Source: Marivita sp030148515 (GTDB lineage Bacteria > Pseudomonadota > Alphaproteobacteria > Rhodobacterales > Rhodobacteraceae). From it: a stretch of 64,000 nucleotides of DNA. The stretch lies in assembly GCF_048006345.1 (NCBI RefSeq), contig NZ_CP180351.1:1488001-1552000 (forward strand), read 5' to 3'. The notes under the pieces are model-generated. The model saw only the letters and a program-made list of their open reading frames with translations. It was not told the origin of the DNA and made no database searches. A program made the translations under genes and the position numbers. Every line of letters begins with the position of its first letter. Position 1 is the first letter of the stretch. Below, in pieces: positions 9,080 through 17,445 of the stretch.

Positions 9080-9817
9080 TCAGAGCATTGCCATGCCGCC
9101 ATTCACGTGCAGCGTGGTTCCCGTGACATATGCCGCCTCGGGGCTGGCGAGATAAAGAACGGCTGCAGCGATCTCTTCCGGGGTGCCCATACGGCCAGAG
9201 GGAATCTGCGTGAGGATGGCGGATTTCTGATCGTCGGTCAGTTTGTCGGTCATCGCGGTGGCAATAAAGCCGGGGGCGACGGCGTTCACGGTGATACCGC
9301 GGCTGGCAACTTCGTAGGCCAGCGACTTCGACATCCCCACCATACCCGCCTTGGCCGCGGCATAGTTGCCCTGCCCCGGATTGCCGGTGGCCCCCACGAC
9401 AGACGAGATGTTCACGATGCGGCCCCAACGCGCCTTCATCATACCGCGCAGCACGCCTTTGCAGAGCTTGAAGGTGGCGGTCAGGTTTACGTCAATGACC
9501 GACTGCCATTCGTCATCCGACATGCGCATGAACAGGTTGTCACGGGTGATGCCTGCGTTGTTCACGAGGATGTCGACGCTGCCCATCGCATCTGCTGCCT
9601 GTTTCGGCAGGGCTGCCACCGCTTCGGGATCGCTCAGATTGCAGGGCAGCACATGTGTGCGGTCGCCAAGTTCAGCTGCCAGCGCCTCAAGCGGTTCGGT
9701 GCGGGTGCCGGACAGAGCGACGGTGGCCCCTGCTGCGTGCAGCGCGCGGGCGATCTCGCCACCAATGCCGCCCGACGCGCCAGTGATCAGCGCGGTTTTG
9801 CCTGTCAGATCGAACAT
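9080..9817 (-). CDS. fabG: 3-oxoacyl-[acyl-carrier-protein] reductase
   Basis: FabG reduces 3-oxoacyl-ACP to 3-hydroxyacyl-ACP with NADPH in fatty-acid elongation. The 245-residue short-chain dehydrogenase has the cofactor motif TGASGGIGG near residues 12-20, NNAG at 86-89, and the catalytic triad Ser139, Tyr152 and Lys156 (NISSVVG, NYAAAKAG). It follows fabD on the minus strand, with a clear AAGGGA ribosome site. The gap to fabD contains a hairpin pair. Confidence 0.97.
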   Translation of the reverse strand: MFDLTGKTALITGASGGIGGEIARALHAAGATVALSGTRTEPLEALAAELGDRTHVLPCNLSDPEAVAALPKQAADAMGSVDILVNNAGITRDNLFMRMSDDEWQSVIDVNLTATFKLCKGVLRGMMKARWGRIVNISSVVGATGNPGQGNYAAAKAGMVGMSKSLAYEVASRGITVNAVAPGFIATAMTDKLTDDQKSAILTQIPSGRMGTPEEIAAAVLYLASPEAAYVTGTTLHVNGGMAML

Positions 9818-9846
9818 GTCATGGTCCCTTTCATCTCATATTAACC

Positions 9847-9877
9847 TCGCGCGCGACGAATCTTCTGCGAAGATTCG
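9847..9877. repeat. Tandem palindrome pair downstream of fabD
   Basis: A perfect 10-nt palindrome TCGCGCGCGA (9847-9856) is followed directly by a 9-bp hairpin, CGAATCTTC/GAAGATTCG with a 3-nt loop (9857-9877). There is no T-run, so this is not a classical terminator. The layout resembles the palindrome pairs listed at 24623, 35152, 39275 and 55683, but the shared cores are absent. Confidence 0.5.
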
Positions 9878-9906
9878 GGACGCAGGCACAAAAAATATCT
9901 GGCGGA

Positions 9907-10842
9907 TCAGCCCGCTTGTGTTGCGGCCTGAACGTCAGCCGTGGAGCCGACGGCGCGCGTGGCCGCGGATTTCTCAATCCGCCGCACCATCCCGATCAGC
10001 GCCTTGCCTGCTCCGATTTCCCAGAAGTCGTCCACCCCCTGCGCCACCATCCAGCTGATGGACTCGCGCCAGCGCACGGCGCCTGTGATCTGTTCGACCA
10101 GAAGCGCTCGGATGGTTTCGGGATCGCTTACCGCCTCGGCGCGCACATTGGCCACAACCGGGACCAGCGGCGCATTGATCGTCACGCTGCCTAGAACGTC
10201 TGCCATCGCGTCGGCTGCAGGTGCCATCAATGCACAGTGGAACGGGGCGCTGACAGGCAACAGAACGGCGCGTTTCGCACCCGCCTCTTTCGCGAGATCA
10301 ACGGCGCGTTCGACAGCCGCCTTGTGGCCCGAGACCACAACCTGCCCCGGATCGTTGTCGTTTGCCGCAGCACAGACGTCCCCTTGCGCGGCGGCTTCTG
10401 CCACTTTGCGCACGTCCTCAAGGCCCAGACCAAGGATCGCCGCCATTGCGCCCACACCGACGGGGACTGCATCTTGCATCGCTGTCCCGCGGGCCCGCAA
10501 CAACCGCGCTGCGTCGGCGACGGACAGCGCACCTGCCGCAGTCAGGGCCGAGTATTCCCCGAGCGAATGCCCGGCGACAAAAGACCCAGTGTCTATGCCA
10601 ACCCCTTCGGCCTCCAATGCACGCATCGCCGCAATCGACGTGGCCATCAGCGCAGGCTGTGCATTTGCCGTCAGGGTCAAGGTTTCGATGTCGCCTTCCC
10701 AGATCAGCGCGCTCAGCTTTTCCCCAAGCGCGTCGTCCACTTCTTCAAACACGGCGCGGGCGGTCGGATAGGCATCCGCCAGGTCCTTGCCCATGCCAAT
10801 GGTTTGCGCCCCTTGTCCGGGAAATAGAAAAGCTCGGCTCAC
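9907..10842 (-). CDS. fabD: Malonyl-CoA:ACP transacylase
   Basis: FabD loads malonyl groups from CoA onto acyl carrier protein. The 311-residue enzyme starts with the family signature FLFPGQGAQ, has the nucleophile Ser93 in GHSLGEYSAL, and the catalytic histidine in SAPFHCALM near residue 202. The start is GTG with a strong AGGAGGGG ribosome site. It heads the fabD-fabG-acpP set and is divergent from the cytochrome b561-YceI gene. Confidence 0.97.
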   Translation of the reverse strand: MSRAFLFPGQGAQTIGMGKDLADAYPTARAVFEEVDDALGEKLSALIWEGDIETLTLTANAQPALMATSIAAMRALEAEGVGIDTGSFVAGHSLGEYSALTAAGALSVADAARLLRARGTAMQDAVPVGVGAMAAILGLGLEDVRKVAEAAAQGDVCAAANDNDPGQVVVSGHKAAVERAVDLAKEAGAKRAVLLPVSAPFHCALMAPAADAMADVLGSVTINAPLVPVVANVRAEAVSDPETIRALLVEQITGAVRWRESISWMVAQGVDDFWEIGAGKALIGMVRRIEKSAATRAVGSTADVQAATQAG

Positions 10843-10991
10843 GGCACCCCTCCTGTCTTGTTTGTCATGCCATTACAGCCCGTGCTCCAGCGACGCAACG
10901 CTGCTGCACTCCTTCTGTGCATTGGTGAAGATTGCGCTGTGATGATTTTGACGTAGCTCATACTGCATCGTTTTCGTCCGGAGTGGCCGCT

Positions 10992-12209
10992 ATGTCTGTC
11001 TCGAATTCCACCGCTCAATACGGTGCTGTCGCCAAAACGTTTCACTGGATGACCGCGTTGGGTATCGTCGCGGTGATCCCGCTGGGGATCATTGCCAATG
11101 ACATGCCCTATGACACGGCAGAGCAATTGGCCGACAAGGCGTGGCTGTTTTCGCTGCACAAGACGGTGGGGGTGACGCTGTTTTTCATCGCCCTCGCCCG
11201 TGTTCTCTGGGCGATAAGCCAACCGAAACCCGCACCACTCCATCCCGACCGCAGGGCCGAAACGCTTCTGGCTGAGATCGTGCATTGGCTGCTTTATGGC
11301 TCTTTGGTGTTGGTGCCTCTGTCCGGCTGGGTGCACCACGCTGCGACCGAGGGGTTTGCGCCGATCTGGTGGCCTTTCGGGCAAAACCTGCCGCTGGTGC
11401 CAGAGAGCGTGCCCCTGTCGGAAATTGCGGCGGGGCTGCATGTCGTGTTCGAACGGGTGCTGATCCTTTCACTGGTGCTGCACATCGCCGGCGCCATCAA
11501 ACATGCGGTGATCGACAAAGATGACACCTTGGCGCGCATGCTGCCGGGGCGCCGTGTGACATCCGCACCAAAATCGCAGACCCATCGCAAGCTTCTTCCC
11601 CCTGTCCTTGCCGGGATCGTCTGGGCCGCTGCGATTGGGGTCGGAAGCGTACTCGGCGTCTACCACAAAGGCACGGCCATCGCCGCCAGGGCACCTGCGC
11701 TGCAACAGGTCGAAAGCGATTGGACGGTGACCGACGGCACGCTGGGGATCACGGTGCGCCAGATGGGATCTGAGGTAACGGGTCGTTTCGCAGAATGGAC
11801 GGCCGACATCACCTTCGATGAGACCGTCACCTCTGGCGTCGCCGGGTCCGTAGACGTCGAAATCGCCATCACGTCACTCACGCTCGGGTCAGTCACGCAA
11901 CAGGCGATGGGGCCGGACTATTTTGCCAACACCGAATTCCCGACGGCCCGGTTCACGGCGGACCTTATCGCGCGCGAGACAGGCTATTTGGCCGAAGGCG
12001 CCCTTACCCTGCGCGGGGTTGAACAGCCAGTGTCTCTGCCCTTCGATCTGACTTTGGACGGCGAGACCGCCCGTGTTGAAGGTTCGACCGAATTGGACCG
12101 CCGTTCCTTTCAAATTGGCACAGGGATGACGGACGAAAGCCAACTTGGCTTCGGAGTGAGCGTGTCGGTTGACCTCACCGCTGTGCGCGGCGCGGGACCC
12201 GCAGACTGA
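10992..12209 (+). CDS. Cytochrome b561-YceI fusion protein
   Basis: A 405-residue two-domain protein. Residues 1 to about 180 are a four-helix cytochrome b561, a membrane electron carrier, with candidate haem histidines His18, His56, His98, His150 and His164. A fifth membrane helix (about 202-224) leads to a periplasmic YceI-like lipocalin domain (about 238-400), which in characterised relatives binds isoprenoid lipids such as quinone precursors. The ATG at 10992 was chosen because the b561 domain begins there (QYGAVAKTFHWM). The gene faces a stand-alone YceI gene across a shared terminator. The fusion implies that a lipid or quinone is presented to the haem domain; that is inference. Confidence 0.88.
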   Translation: MSVSNSTAQYGAVAKTFHWMTALGIVAVIPLGIIANDMPYDTAEQLADKAWLFSLHKTVGVTLFFIALARVLWAISQPKPAPLHPDRRAETLLAEIVHWLLYGSLVLVPLSGWVHHAATEGFAPIWWPFGQNLPLVPESVPLSEIAAGLHVVFERVLILSLVLHIAGAIKHAVIDKDDTLARMLPGRRVTSAPKSQTHRKLLPPVLAGIVWAAAIGVGSVLGVYHKGTAIAARAPALQQVESDWTVTDGTLGITVRQMGSEVTGRFAEWTADITFDETVTSGVAGSVDVEIAITSLTLGSVTQQAMGPDYFANTEFPTARFTADLIARETGYLAEGALTLRGVEQPVSLPFDLTLDGETARVEGSTELDRRSFQIGTGMTDESQLGFGVSVSVDLTAVRGAGPAD

Positions 12210-12235
12210 CGGCCTCCTCACATCCCGAGAACAAA

Positions 12236-12263
12236 AAACCCCGGGCGCATCGCCCCGGGGTTT
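12236..12263. terminator. Bidirectional terminator between two YceI-type genes
   Basis: AAACCCCGGG (12236-12245) and CCCGGGGTTT (12254-12263) form a perfect 10-bp stem with an 8-nt loop between convergent genes. Confidence 0.85.
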
Positions 12264-12285
12264 CTGGTTGAGCGCTGTGGCAGGT

Positions 12286-12870
12286 TCAGGAGCCGCTGCT
12301 GATAACCTTCATCGCTTCGATCGAGATCTGAACTTGGACCTCGTCGCTGACGAACGGAGCGAATGCCCCAACTTCAAAATCGCTGCGCAGCAGGGTTGCC
12401 GTTGCGTCAAAACCTGCCCAAGGCTTGCCTTCCATCGGGTGGTCGCCTGTCTGGTTCAGCGTTGCGGAAAGTGTGACCGGCTTGGTGATGCCATTGAGCG
12501 TCAGATCGCCAATGATGTTGGCCGAATTGTCTCCGGTCACTTCAATATCAGTCGAGACGAAAGTCACCATCTCGTCCTCTTCGGCACCGAAGAAGTCAGC
12601 GGACATGAAATGATCAAAACGGCCTTCCCAGCCTGTGAACATCGACCGCACCGGGAAGGAAACGGTCACGGAGGAATTGGCCGGATCTTCCTGATCAAAC
12701 TGGATGTCGCCTTCGAAGCCAGAGAACATGCCCCAGGTCGTGGAATAGCCAAGGTGGTTGTAGGAAAAGAGGATTTGACTGTGGCTGGCGTCCAGCTTGT
12801 AAGCTTCGGGTTCAGCCTGAGCAGCAAGAGGAAGCGCGACCAAAGCGGCGGCGAGAAGTGTCTTTTTCAT
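12286..12870 (-). CDS. Periplasmic YceI family protein
   Basis: A 194-residue protein with a clear Sec signal (MKKTLLAAALVALPLAAQAEP, cleaved near residue 19-20) followed by a YceI lipocalin-like barrel: YKLDASHSQILFSYNHLGYSTTWGMFSGFEG, SADFFGAEEDEMVTFVST and DLTLNGITKPVTLSATL are family landmarks. Characterised relatives bind a long isoprenoid chain in the barrel. Its neighbour across the terminator carries a second YceI domain fused to cytochrome b561, so the two may share a ligand. A small membrane-protein gene lies 101 bases upstream on the same strand. Confidence 0.9.
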   Translation of the reverse strand: MKKTLLAAALVALPLAAQAEPEAYKLDASHSQILFSYNHLGYSTTWGMFSGFEGDIQFDQEDPANSSVTVSFPVRSMFTGWEGRFDHFMSADFFGAEEDEMVTFVSTDIEVTGDNSANIIGDLTLNGITKPVTLSATLNQTGDHPMEGKPWAGFDATATLLRSDFEVGAFAPFVSDEVQVQISIEAMKVISSGS

Positions 12871-12971
12871 GGGTCAGTCCTGTATTTGGGTTACGATGAC
12901 TGACAAGTTGCTGCGATGCCGCGCAGTCTCAATTCTTTGAAATTCAACAGAGTCTGTGTCGGAATAAACAG

Positions 12972-13175
12972 TCAGCGACCAAACAGGCACAGGCCTGCTA
13001 GTCCCATGACGATCACAGAAAGTCCAAGCCCCATCACACGGGCTTCTGGCAAAGCGCCCTGTACCGCAATCCAGATCCCCGGAACGGCGATCAGGCACGC
13101 GATGCCACAAACACGGCGGATCAGTTTTCCGACCGAACCGTGGCCGTGTACATAATTTTCGTCATAGTGAACCAT
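12972..13175 (-). CDS. Small two-helix membrane protein, unknown function
   Basis: A 67-residue protein with a His-rich start (MVHYDENYVHGHGSVGK) and two hydrophobic segments at about 20-39 and 46-65, so probably an inner-membrane hairpin. A good AGGAGAA ribosome site lies just upstream of the ATG, which supports translation. I do not recognise the family. It could be co-transcribed with the YceI gene downstream, and is divergent from rpsF. Confidence 0.6.
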   Translation of the reverse strand: MVHYDENYVHGHGSVGKLIRRVCGIACLIAVPGIWIAVQGALPEARVMGLGLSVIVMGLAGLCLFGR

Positions 13176-13335
13176 TTTGCTTCTCCTAGACCGGCTGACA
13201 CCCGGTCGTCATACCGTTTACTATCTGGAAACAGTATGTTCAGAGAATCTGCCGAATTCGGGGTCGCTGCGCGACGGTGCCAAGGCATGTTCTGGGCGAG
13301 ATTGTGACGCCCTGCCAAAAGCCGCGCAGGACCGC

Positions 13336-13363
13336 TTGATCCCGCGCGCAATCCGTGTATACG
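13336..13363 (+). promoter_or_regulatory. Candidate promoter of the rpsF-rpsR-rplI operon
   Basis: TTGATC (13336-13341) and TATACG (13358-13363) are spaced by 16 bases, about 110 bases upstream of rpsF. The remaining leader could hold an S6:S18-binding autoregulatory structure, but none was identified by eye. Confidence 0.35.
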
Positions 13364-13471
13364 GAGCGCTCCTTTCGCAAGACGATTTTTACCGCGCAGT
13401 CTCTCGTGGGCAGGAGCGAAAGGGTTCAGTCCCTGTCCTTTGAAATGCGCCAGAACAGAAACGGAGTGCAC

Positions 13472-13927
13472 ATGCCGCTTTACGAGCATGTTTTTATCTC
13501 GCGTCAGGATTTGTCCAACGCGCAGGCTGAAGGCCTTATCGAACATTTCGGCACAGTTCTTTCGGACAACGGCGGCAAGCTGGTTGATCACGAATACTGG
13601 GGCGTCAAGACGATGGCCTACAAGATCAACAAGAACCGCAAGGGCCACTACGCCTTCCTGCGCACCGACGCACCGTCGGAAGCCGTGCAGGAAATGGAGC
13701 GCCTGATGCGTCTGCATGACGACGTGATGCGTATCCTCACCATCAAGGTGGACGCGCATGAAGAAGGTCCGTCGGTCCAGATGCAAAAGCGTGACGACCG
13801 TGGCGATCGCGGAGACCGTGGTGATCGCGGAGATCGTGGCGACCGCGGAGATCGTGGCGACCGCGGAGATCGTGGCGACCGCGGAGACCGTGGTGATCGT
13901 GGCGAACGCCGCGAACGTCGCAACTGA
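13472..13927 (+). CDS. rpsF: 30S ribosomal protein S6 with a 12-unit DRG tail
   Basis: S6 binds 16S rRNA together with S18 in the 30S platform. The 151-residue protein has the standard ferredoxin-like core (residues 1-95: MPLYEHVFISRQDLS at the start, YWGVKTMAYKINKNRKGHY in the middle) and then an unusual C-terminal tail. After EEGPSVQMQKRD come twelve consecutive Asp-Arg-Gly triplets, then ERRERRN. The ATG at 13472 was chosen because the S6 core begins there. rpsR follows after 25 bases, then rplI, the usual operon. Confidence 0.97.
   Translation: MPLYEHVFISRQDLSNAQAEGLIEHFGTVLSDNGGKLVDHEYWGVKTMAYKINKNRKGHYAFLRTDAPSEAVQEMERLMRLHDDVMRILTIKVDAHEEGPSVQMQKRDDRGDRGDRGDRGDRGDRGDRGDRGDRGDRGDRGDRGERRERRN
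13796..13903 (+). repeat. In-frame microsatellite-like tract encoding (Asp-Arg-Gly)12
   Basis: Twelve 9-bp units encode Asp-Arg-Gly inside rpsF. Units 5-10 (13832-13885) are three exact copies of the 18-mer GATCGTGGCGACCGCGGA. The remaining units differ only at third codon positions, consistent with expansion by slippage followed by drift. Confidence 0.9.
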
Positions 13928-13952
13928 TCGCCTGAAGAAAGGACGCTAATCC

Positions 13953-14180
13953 ATGGCTACAAAACCATTTTTCCGCCGTCGTAAGGTGTGCCCCTTCTCG
14001 GGAGATGGCGCACCCAAGATCGACTACAAAGACACCAAGCTGCTGCAGCGCTACATCTCTGAGCGTGGCAAGATCGTGCCGTCGCGCATCACAGCCGTGT
14101 CTGCAAAGAAACAGCGTGAGCTGGCCCGTGCAATCAAGCGCGCCCGCTTCCTCGCCCTCCTGCCCTACGCAGTGAAGTAA
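13953..14180 (+). CDS. rpsR: 30S ribosomal protein S18
   Basis: A 75-residue basic ribosomal protein that forms a heterodimer with S6 on 16S rRNA. Family landmarks are FFRRRKVCPFSG near the start, IDYKDTKLLQRYISERGKIVPSRITAVSAKKQRELARAIKRAR in the body and LALLPY at the end. It sits 25 bases after rpsF and 12 bases before rplI, in one operon. Confidence 0.98.
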   Translation: MATKPFFRRRKVCPFSGDGAPKIDYKDTKLLQRYISERGKIVPSRITAVSAKKQRELARAIKRARFLALLPYAVK

Positions 14181-14192
14181 GGAGAGACTGAC

Positions 14193-14813
14193 ATGCAAGT
14201 TATCCTTCTGGAACGCGTGGCCAAGCTTGGCCAGATGGGCGACGTCGTTGACGTAAAGCCCGGTTTTGCGCGCAACTACCTGCTGCTGCAGGGCAAGGCG
14301 CTGACCGCCTCGAAAGAGAACATCGCGTCGTTCGAAAATCAGAAAGCGCAGCTCGAAGCACAGAACCTGGAAACCAAGAAAGAGGCCGAAGCAATGGCCG
14401 ACCGTCTTGGCGGCCAGCAGTTCGTCGTGATTCGTCAGGCATCCGATGGCGGCAACCTCTACGGCTCCGTCACCACCCGCGACGCGGCTGAAGTGGCAAC
14501 CGAAGAAGGCTTCACGCTCGACCGCAAGCAGGTCATCATCCGCAAGCCGATCAAGGTTCTTGGTCTGCACGAGGTTGAAGTCCACCTGCACCCCGAGGTG
14601 ATGGTCACCATCAGCCTGAACGTTGCACGTTCGCCCGAAGAAGCAGAGCTTCAGGCCTCCGGCAAGTCCATTCAGGAACTGGCCGCCGAGGAAGAAGCAC
14701 AGGCAGAATTCGAAATCGCCGAACTGTTCGACGATATCGGCGCTGCGGCATCCGATGACGATGATCTGGCACCTGCCGCGTCGTCTCAGGAAGAAGCCAA
14801 GTCGGAAGACTGA
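14193..14813 (+). CDS. rplI: 50S ribosomal protein L9
   Basis: L9 binds domain V of 23S rRNA at the base of the L1 stalk. The 206-residue product begins MQVILLERVAKLGQMGDVVDVKPGFARNYLL, the conserved N-terminal domain, followed by the long connecting helix and C-terminal domain (residues about 75-150). The acidic extension after about residue 150 (AAEEEAQAEFEIAELFDD and on) makes it longer than the roughly 150 residues of E. coli L9, as is common in alphaproteobacteria. It is the last gene of the operon and is followed by a strong terminator. Confidence 0.97.
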   Translation: MQVILLERVAKLGQMGDVVDVKPGFARNYLLLQGKALTASKENIASFENQKAQLEAQNLETKKEAEAMADRLGGQQFVVIRQASDGGNLYGSVTTRDAAEVATEEGFTLDRKQVIIRKPIKVLGLHEVEVHLHPEVMVTISLNVARSPEEAELQASGKSIQELAAEEEAQAEFEIAELFDDIGAAASDDDDLAPAASSQEEAKSED

Positions 14814-14834
14814 ACTTTACTTCGAGCAAGAATT

Positions 14835-14866
14835 AAAAAGCCCTGCCAGTCTGGCGGGGCTTTTTT
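14835..14866. terminator. Terminator after rplI
   Basis: AAAAAGCCCTGCCAG (14835-14849) pairs with CTGGCGGGGCTTTTT (14851-14865), with one G-T wobble, and runs into T6. The convergent decarboxylase gene on the other side could use it in the opposite direction. Confidence 0.88.
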
Positions 14867-14950
14867 GTTGGGTCATCTGAGCGTAGGCTGTCAGTCGAAA
14901 ATTCAGGACGCAACAGACCTCAACCCTGTTCATTGCGGACCGCGAGGAGG

Positions 14951-17251
14951 CTAAACCTCCCTGTTGATGGCAACACAATCAGCGAAATATTGAACCTGAT
15001 TGTTCTCGTCCACCTCTTGTACCAGCCCGTGAATGTCGATCTCGAACCCCGGACATTCGCGCGCGAAGGTTCTGTTGAATTTAAGATATTCGACGATCTT
15101 CTTATTGAAGACCTCGCCGGGGATCAAAAGCGGAATGCCCGGCGGGTACGGTGTCACCAGGCTTGTTGTGATACGTCCTTCAAGATCATCAATCGGCACG
15201 CGTTCGGTCGTGCGCGCAGCAATGTGCGAAAACGCATCTGTTGGCTTCATCGCGGGCACAAGATCGCTGAGATACATGTCCGTCGACAGAACAGCCACGT
15301 CGGATTTGGCATAGAGCGAATGGACGTGCTGGCACATGTCGCCCAGACCCATCTGTTCATAGCGCGGTTGTTTGGCACAGAATTTCGGCATGCAACGCCA
15401 CATCGGGACGTTCTTGTCATAGTCGTCCTTGAACTGCTGCAACGCGGTTAAAAGCGAATTCCAGCGGCCCTTGGTGATGCCGATCGTGAACATGATGAAA
15501 AAGCTGTAGAGACCGGTTTTCTCAACAACAACGCCATGTTCCGCCAGATACTTTGTCACGATGGACGCCGGGATGCCGGAAAAATCGAACTTCCCATCCA
15601 GGTTCATCCCCGGCGTGATGACTGTGGCCTTGATCGGGTCCAGCATGTTGAAGCCGGGGGCCATGTCGCCGAAGGCATGCCAGGACTCTTCGCCGTCCGA
15701 CGGCTGCACTCCCTCGGCATTGGTCTTTTTCAGCACCCAGTTGGTTGGACTGTCGATGCCTTCTTCGTCCAACTCTTCCGGTCCCCAAACCTGGAACCAC
15801 CAGTCGTTGCCGTATTCTTCATCCACCTTGCGCATCGCGCGCCGGAAATCGAGCGACTCGAGCAGGCTTTCTTCGACCAGAGCGCGCCCGCCCGGAGGCT
15901 CCATCATCGCCGCGGCCACGTCGCAACTGGCGATGATGCTGTATTGCGGGCTGGTCGAGGTGTGCATCAGATACGCCTCGTTGAACAGGTGCCGGTCGAG
16001 TTTGGTGTTCTTGCTGTCCTGCACGAGCACATGGCTTGCCTGCGAAATCCCCGCCAGAAGCTTGTGAATGGACTGGGTTGAATAGGTCACCGAATGGCTC
16101 GGGCGCTCGCGATTGCGCCCCATGGCGTGGAAGGTCCCATAAAACGGATGAAAAGCCGCGTGCGGTAACCATGCCTCGTCGAAATGCAGGTTTTCGACAT
16201 AGCCGTCGAGCATGTCTTTGATCGTCTCGGTGTTGTACAGAACACCGTCATAGGTTGATTGCGTCAGGGTGATGATCCGTGGCTTGACGGTATCCGCATC
16301 CACATGCGCCAAGAGCGGGTTTGAGCGGATCTTCTCCTTGATCGACTCGATCGAAAACTCGGCCTTCGGAATGGGCCCGATGATGCCGTAGTGGTTGCGC
16401 GTCGGCTTCATGAAAACCGGGATGGCACCGGTCATGATGATGCTGTGTAGGATGGACTTGTGGCAGTTTCGGTCAACGACCACCACATCGCCGGGGGCAA
16501 CGGTATGGTGCCAGACCATCTTGTTCGAAGTGCTCGTGCCATTGGTAACAAAGAAGCAGTGATCGGCATTGAAAATCCGTGCCGCATTGCGTTCGGACGC
16601 GCCGATGGCGCCGTTGTGGTCAAGCAGTTGGCCCAGTTCCTCAACCGAGTTGCATACATCGGCGCGCAGCATGTTTTCGCCGTAGAACTGGTGGTACATC
16701 TGCCCAATGGGGCTTTTCAGAAAGGCGACCCCGCCAGAATGCCCGGGACAGTGCCATGAGTAAGAACCATCTTCGGCATAATCGAGCAGCGCCTTGAAGA
16801 ACGGCGGCTGGATGCCTTCGATATAGGCCTTGGCGTCACGGACGATGTGGCGGGCCACAAATTCCGGCGTGTCCTCAAAGGTGTGAATGAACCCATGCAG
16901 TTCGCGCAGGATGTCGTTGGGCAGATGGCGGCTCGTTTTGGTTTCACCGTAGATGTAAATCGGCACTTCGTTGTTTTTCCGACGGACTTCTTCGATAAAG
17001 GACCGCAGGTTCAACACGGCGGGATCAAGGTCGGGTCCGGGTGTGAATTCCTCGTCATCAATGGACAACACAAAGGCGCTTGCGCGGGATTGCTGCTGTG
17101 CGAATTGCGACAGGTCTCCGTAGCTGGTCGTGCCCAGCACCTCGAAGCCTTCGCTCTCGATGGCACCAGCAATGGCACGGATGCCCAAGCCGGACGAGTT
17201 GTCTGAACGGAAATCCTCGTCAATGATGACGATGGGAAAGCGGAATTTCAT
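14951..17251 (-). CDS. PLP-dependent Orn/Lys/Arg decarboxylase
   Basis: A 766-residue fold-III-type basic amino-acid decarboxylase in the family of E. coli AdiA, LdcC and SpeF. It removes the alpha-carboxyl group to give agmatine, cadaverine or putrescine. Residues 1-130 are the N-terminal flavodoxin-like wing domain (FPIVIIDEDFRSDNSSGLG). The PLP-binding lysine is Lys397 in STQSIHKLLAG, and WHCPGHSGGVAF and HFDEAW are further active-site segments. The start at 17251 matches where the domain begins; an in-frame ATG at 17314 would add 21 residues. An agmatinase gene lies 10 kb away, so arginine decarboxylation is attractive, but the substrate cannot be fixed from sequence. Confidence 0.9.
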   Translation of the reverse strand: MKFRFPIVIIDEDFRSDNSSGLGIRAIAGAIESEGFEVLGTTSYGDLSQFAQQQSRASAFVLSIDDEEFTPGPDLDPAVLNLRSFIEEVRRKNNEVPIYIYGETKTSRHLPNDILRELHGFIHTFEDTPEFVARHIVRDAKAYIEGIQPPFFKALLDYAEDGSYSWHCPGHSGGVAFLKSPIGQMYHQFYGENMLRADVCNSVEELGQLLDHNGAIGASERNAARIFNADHCFFVTNGTSTSNKMVWHHTVAPGDVVVVDRNCHKSILHSIIMTGAIPVFMKPTRNHYGIIGPIPKAEFSIESIKEKIRSNPLLAHVDADTVKPRIITLTQSTYDGVLYNTETIKDMLDGYVENLHFDEAWLPHAAFHPFYGTFHAMGRNRERPSHSVTYSTQSIHKLLAGISQASHVLVQDSKNTKLDRHLFNEAYLMHTSTSPQYSIIASCDVAAAMMEPPGGRALVEESLLESLDFRRAMRKVDEEYGNDWWFQVWGPEELDEEGIDSPTNWVLKKTNAEGVQPSDGEESWHAFGDMAPGFNMLDPIKATVITPGMNLDGKFDFSGIPASIVTKYLAEHGVVVEKTGLYSFFIMFTIGITKGRWNSLLTALQQFKDDYDKNVPMWRCMPKFCAKQPRYEQMGLGDMCQHVHSLYAKSDVAVLSTDMYLSDLVPAMKPTDAFSHIAARTTERVPIDDLEGRITTSLVTPYPPGIPLLIPGEVFNKKIVEYLKFNRTFARECPGFEIDIHGLVQEVDENNQVQYFADCVAINREV

Positions 17252-17445
17252 AGAGAGCTCCAGTAAGGAAGGTTCAGGCTGTGCTGTCTGCCTGGCGATG
17301 CGCTTTTTCGACACCCGTCCGAGTCAAAGACCATGAGGTCATGCCTGATTGATATGACGGTCTTCGCGGTCCAAGCGCAAGTTGCTTTCGGCAATTCTGT
17401 GCCAGCGCGCTTGCCTTTGAGGCAGCTTCCTGCTGTGCTTCCCCA

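Noticed and set aside
13796..13903. Possible CRISPR-like or RGD-adhesion repeat
   Set aside because: The repeats are contiguous 9/18-bp units inside rpsF with no spacers, and an RGD tripeptide arises automatically from repeated Asp-Arg-Gly in a cytoplasmic ribosomal protein.
17252..17445. Ornithine-decarboxylase leader RNA (speF-type) upstream of the decarboxylase
   Set aside because: No convincing conserved stem arrangement could be recognised by eye; a covariance-model search would be needed.
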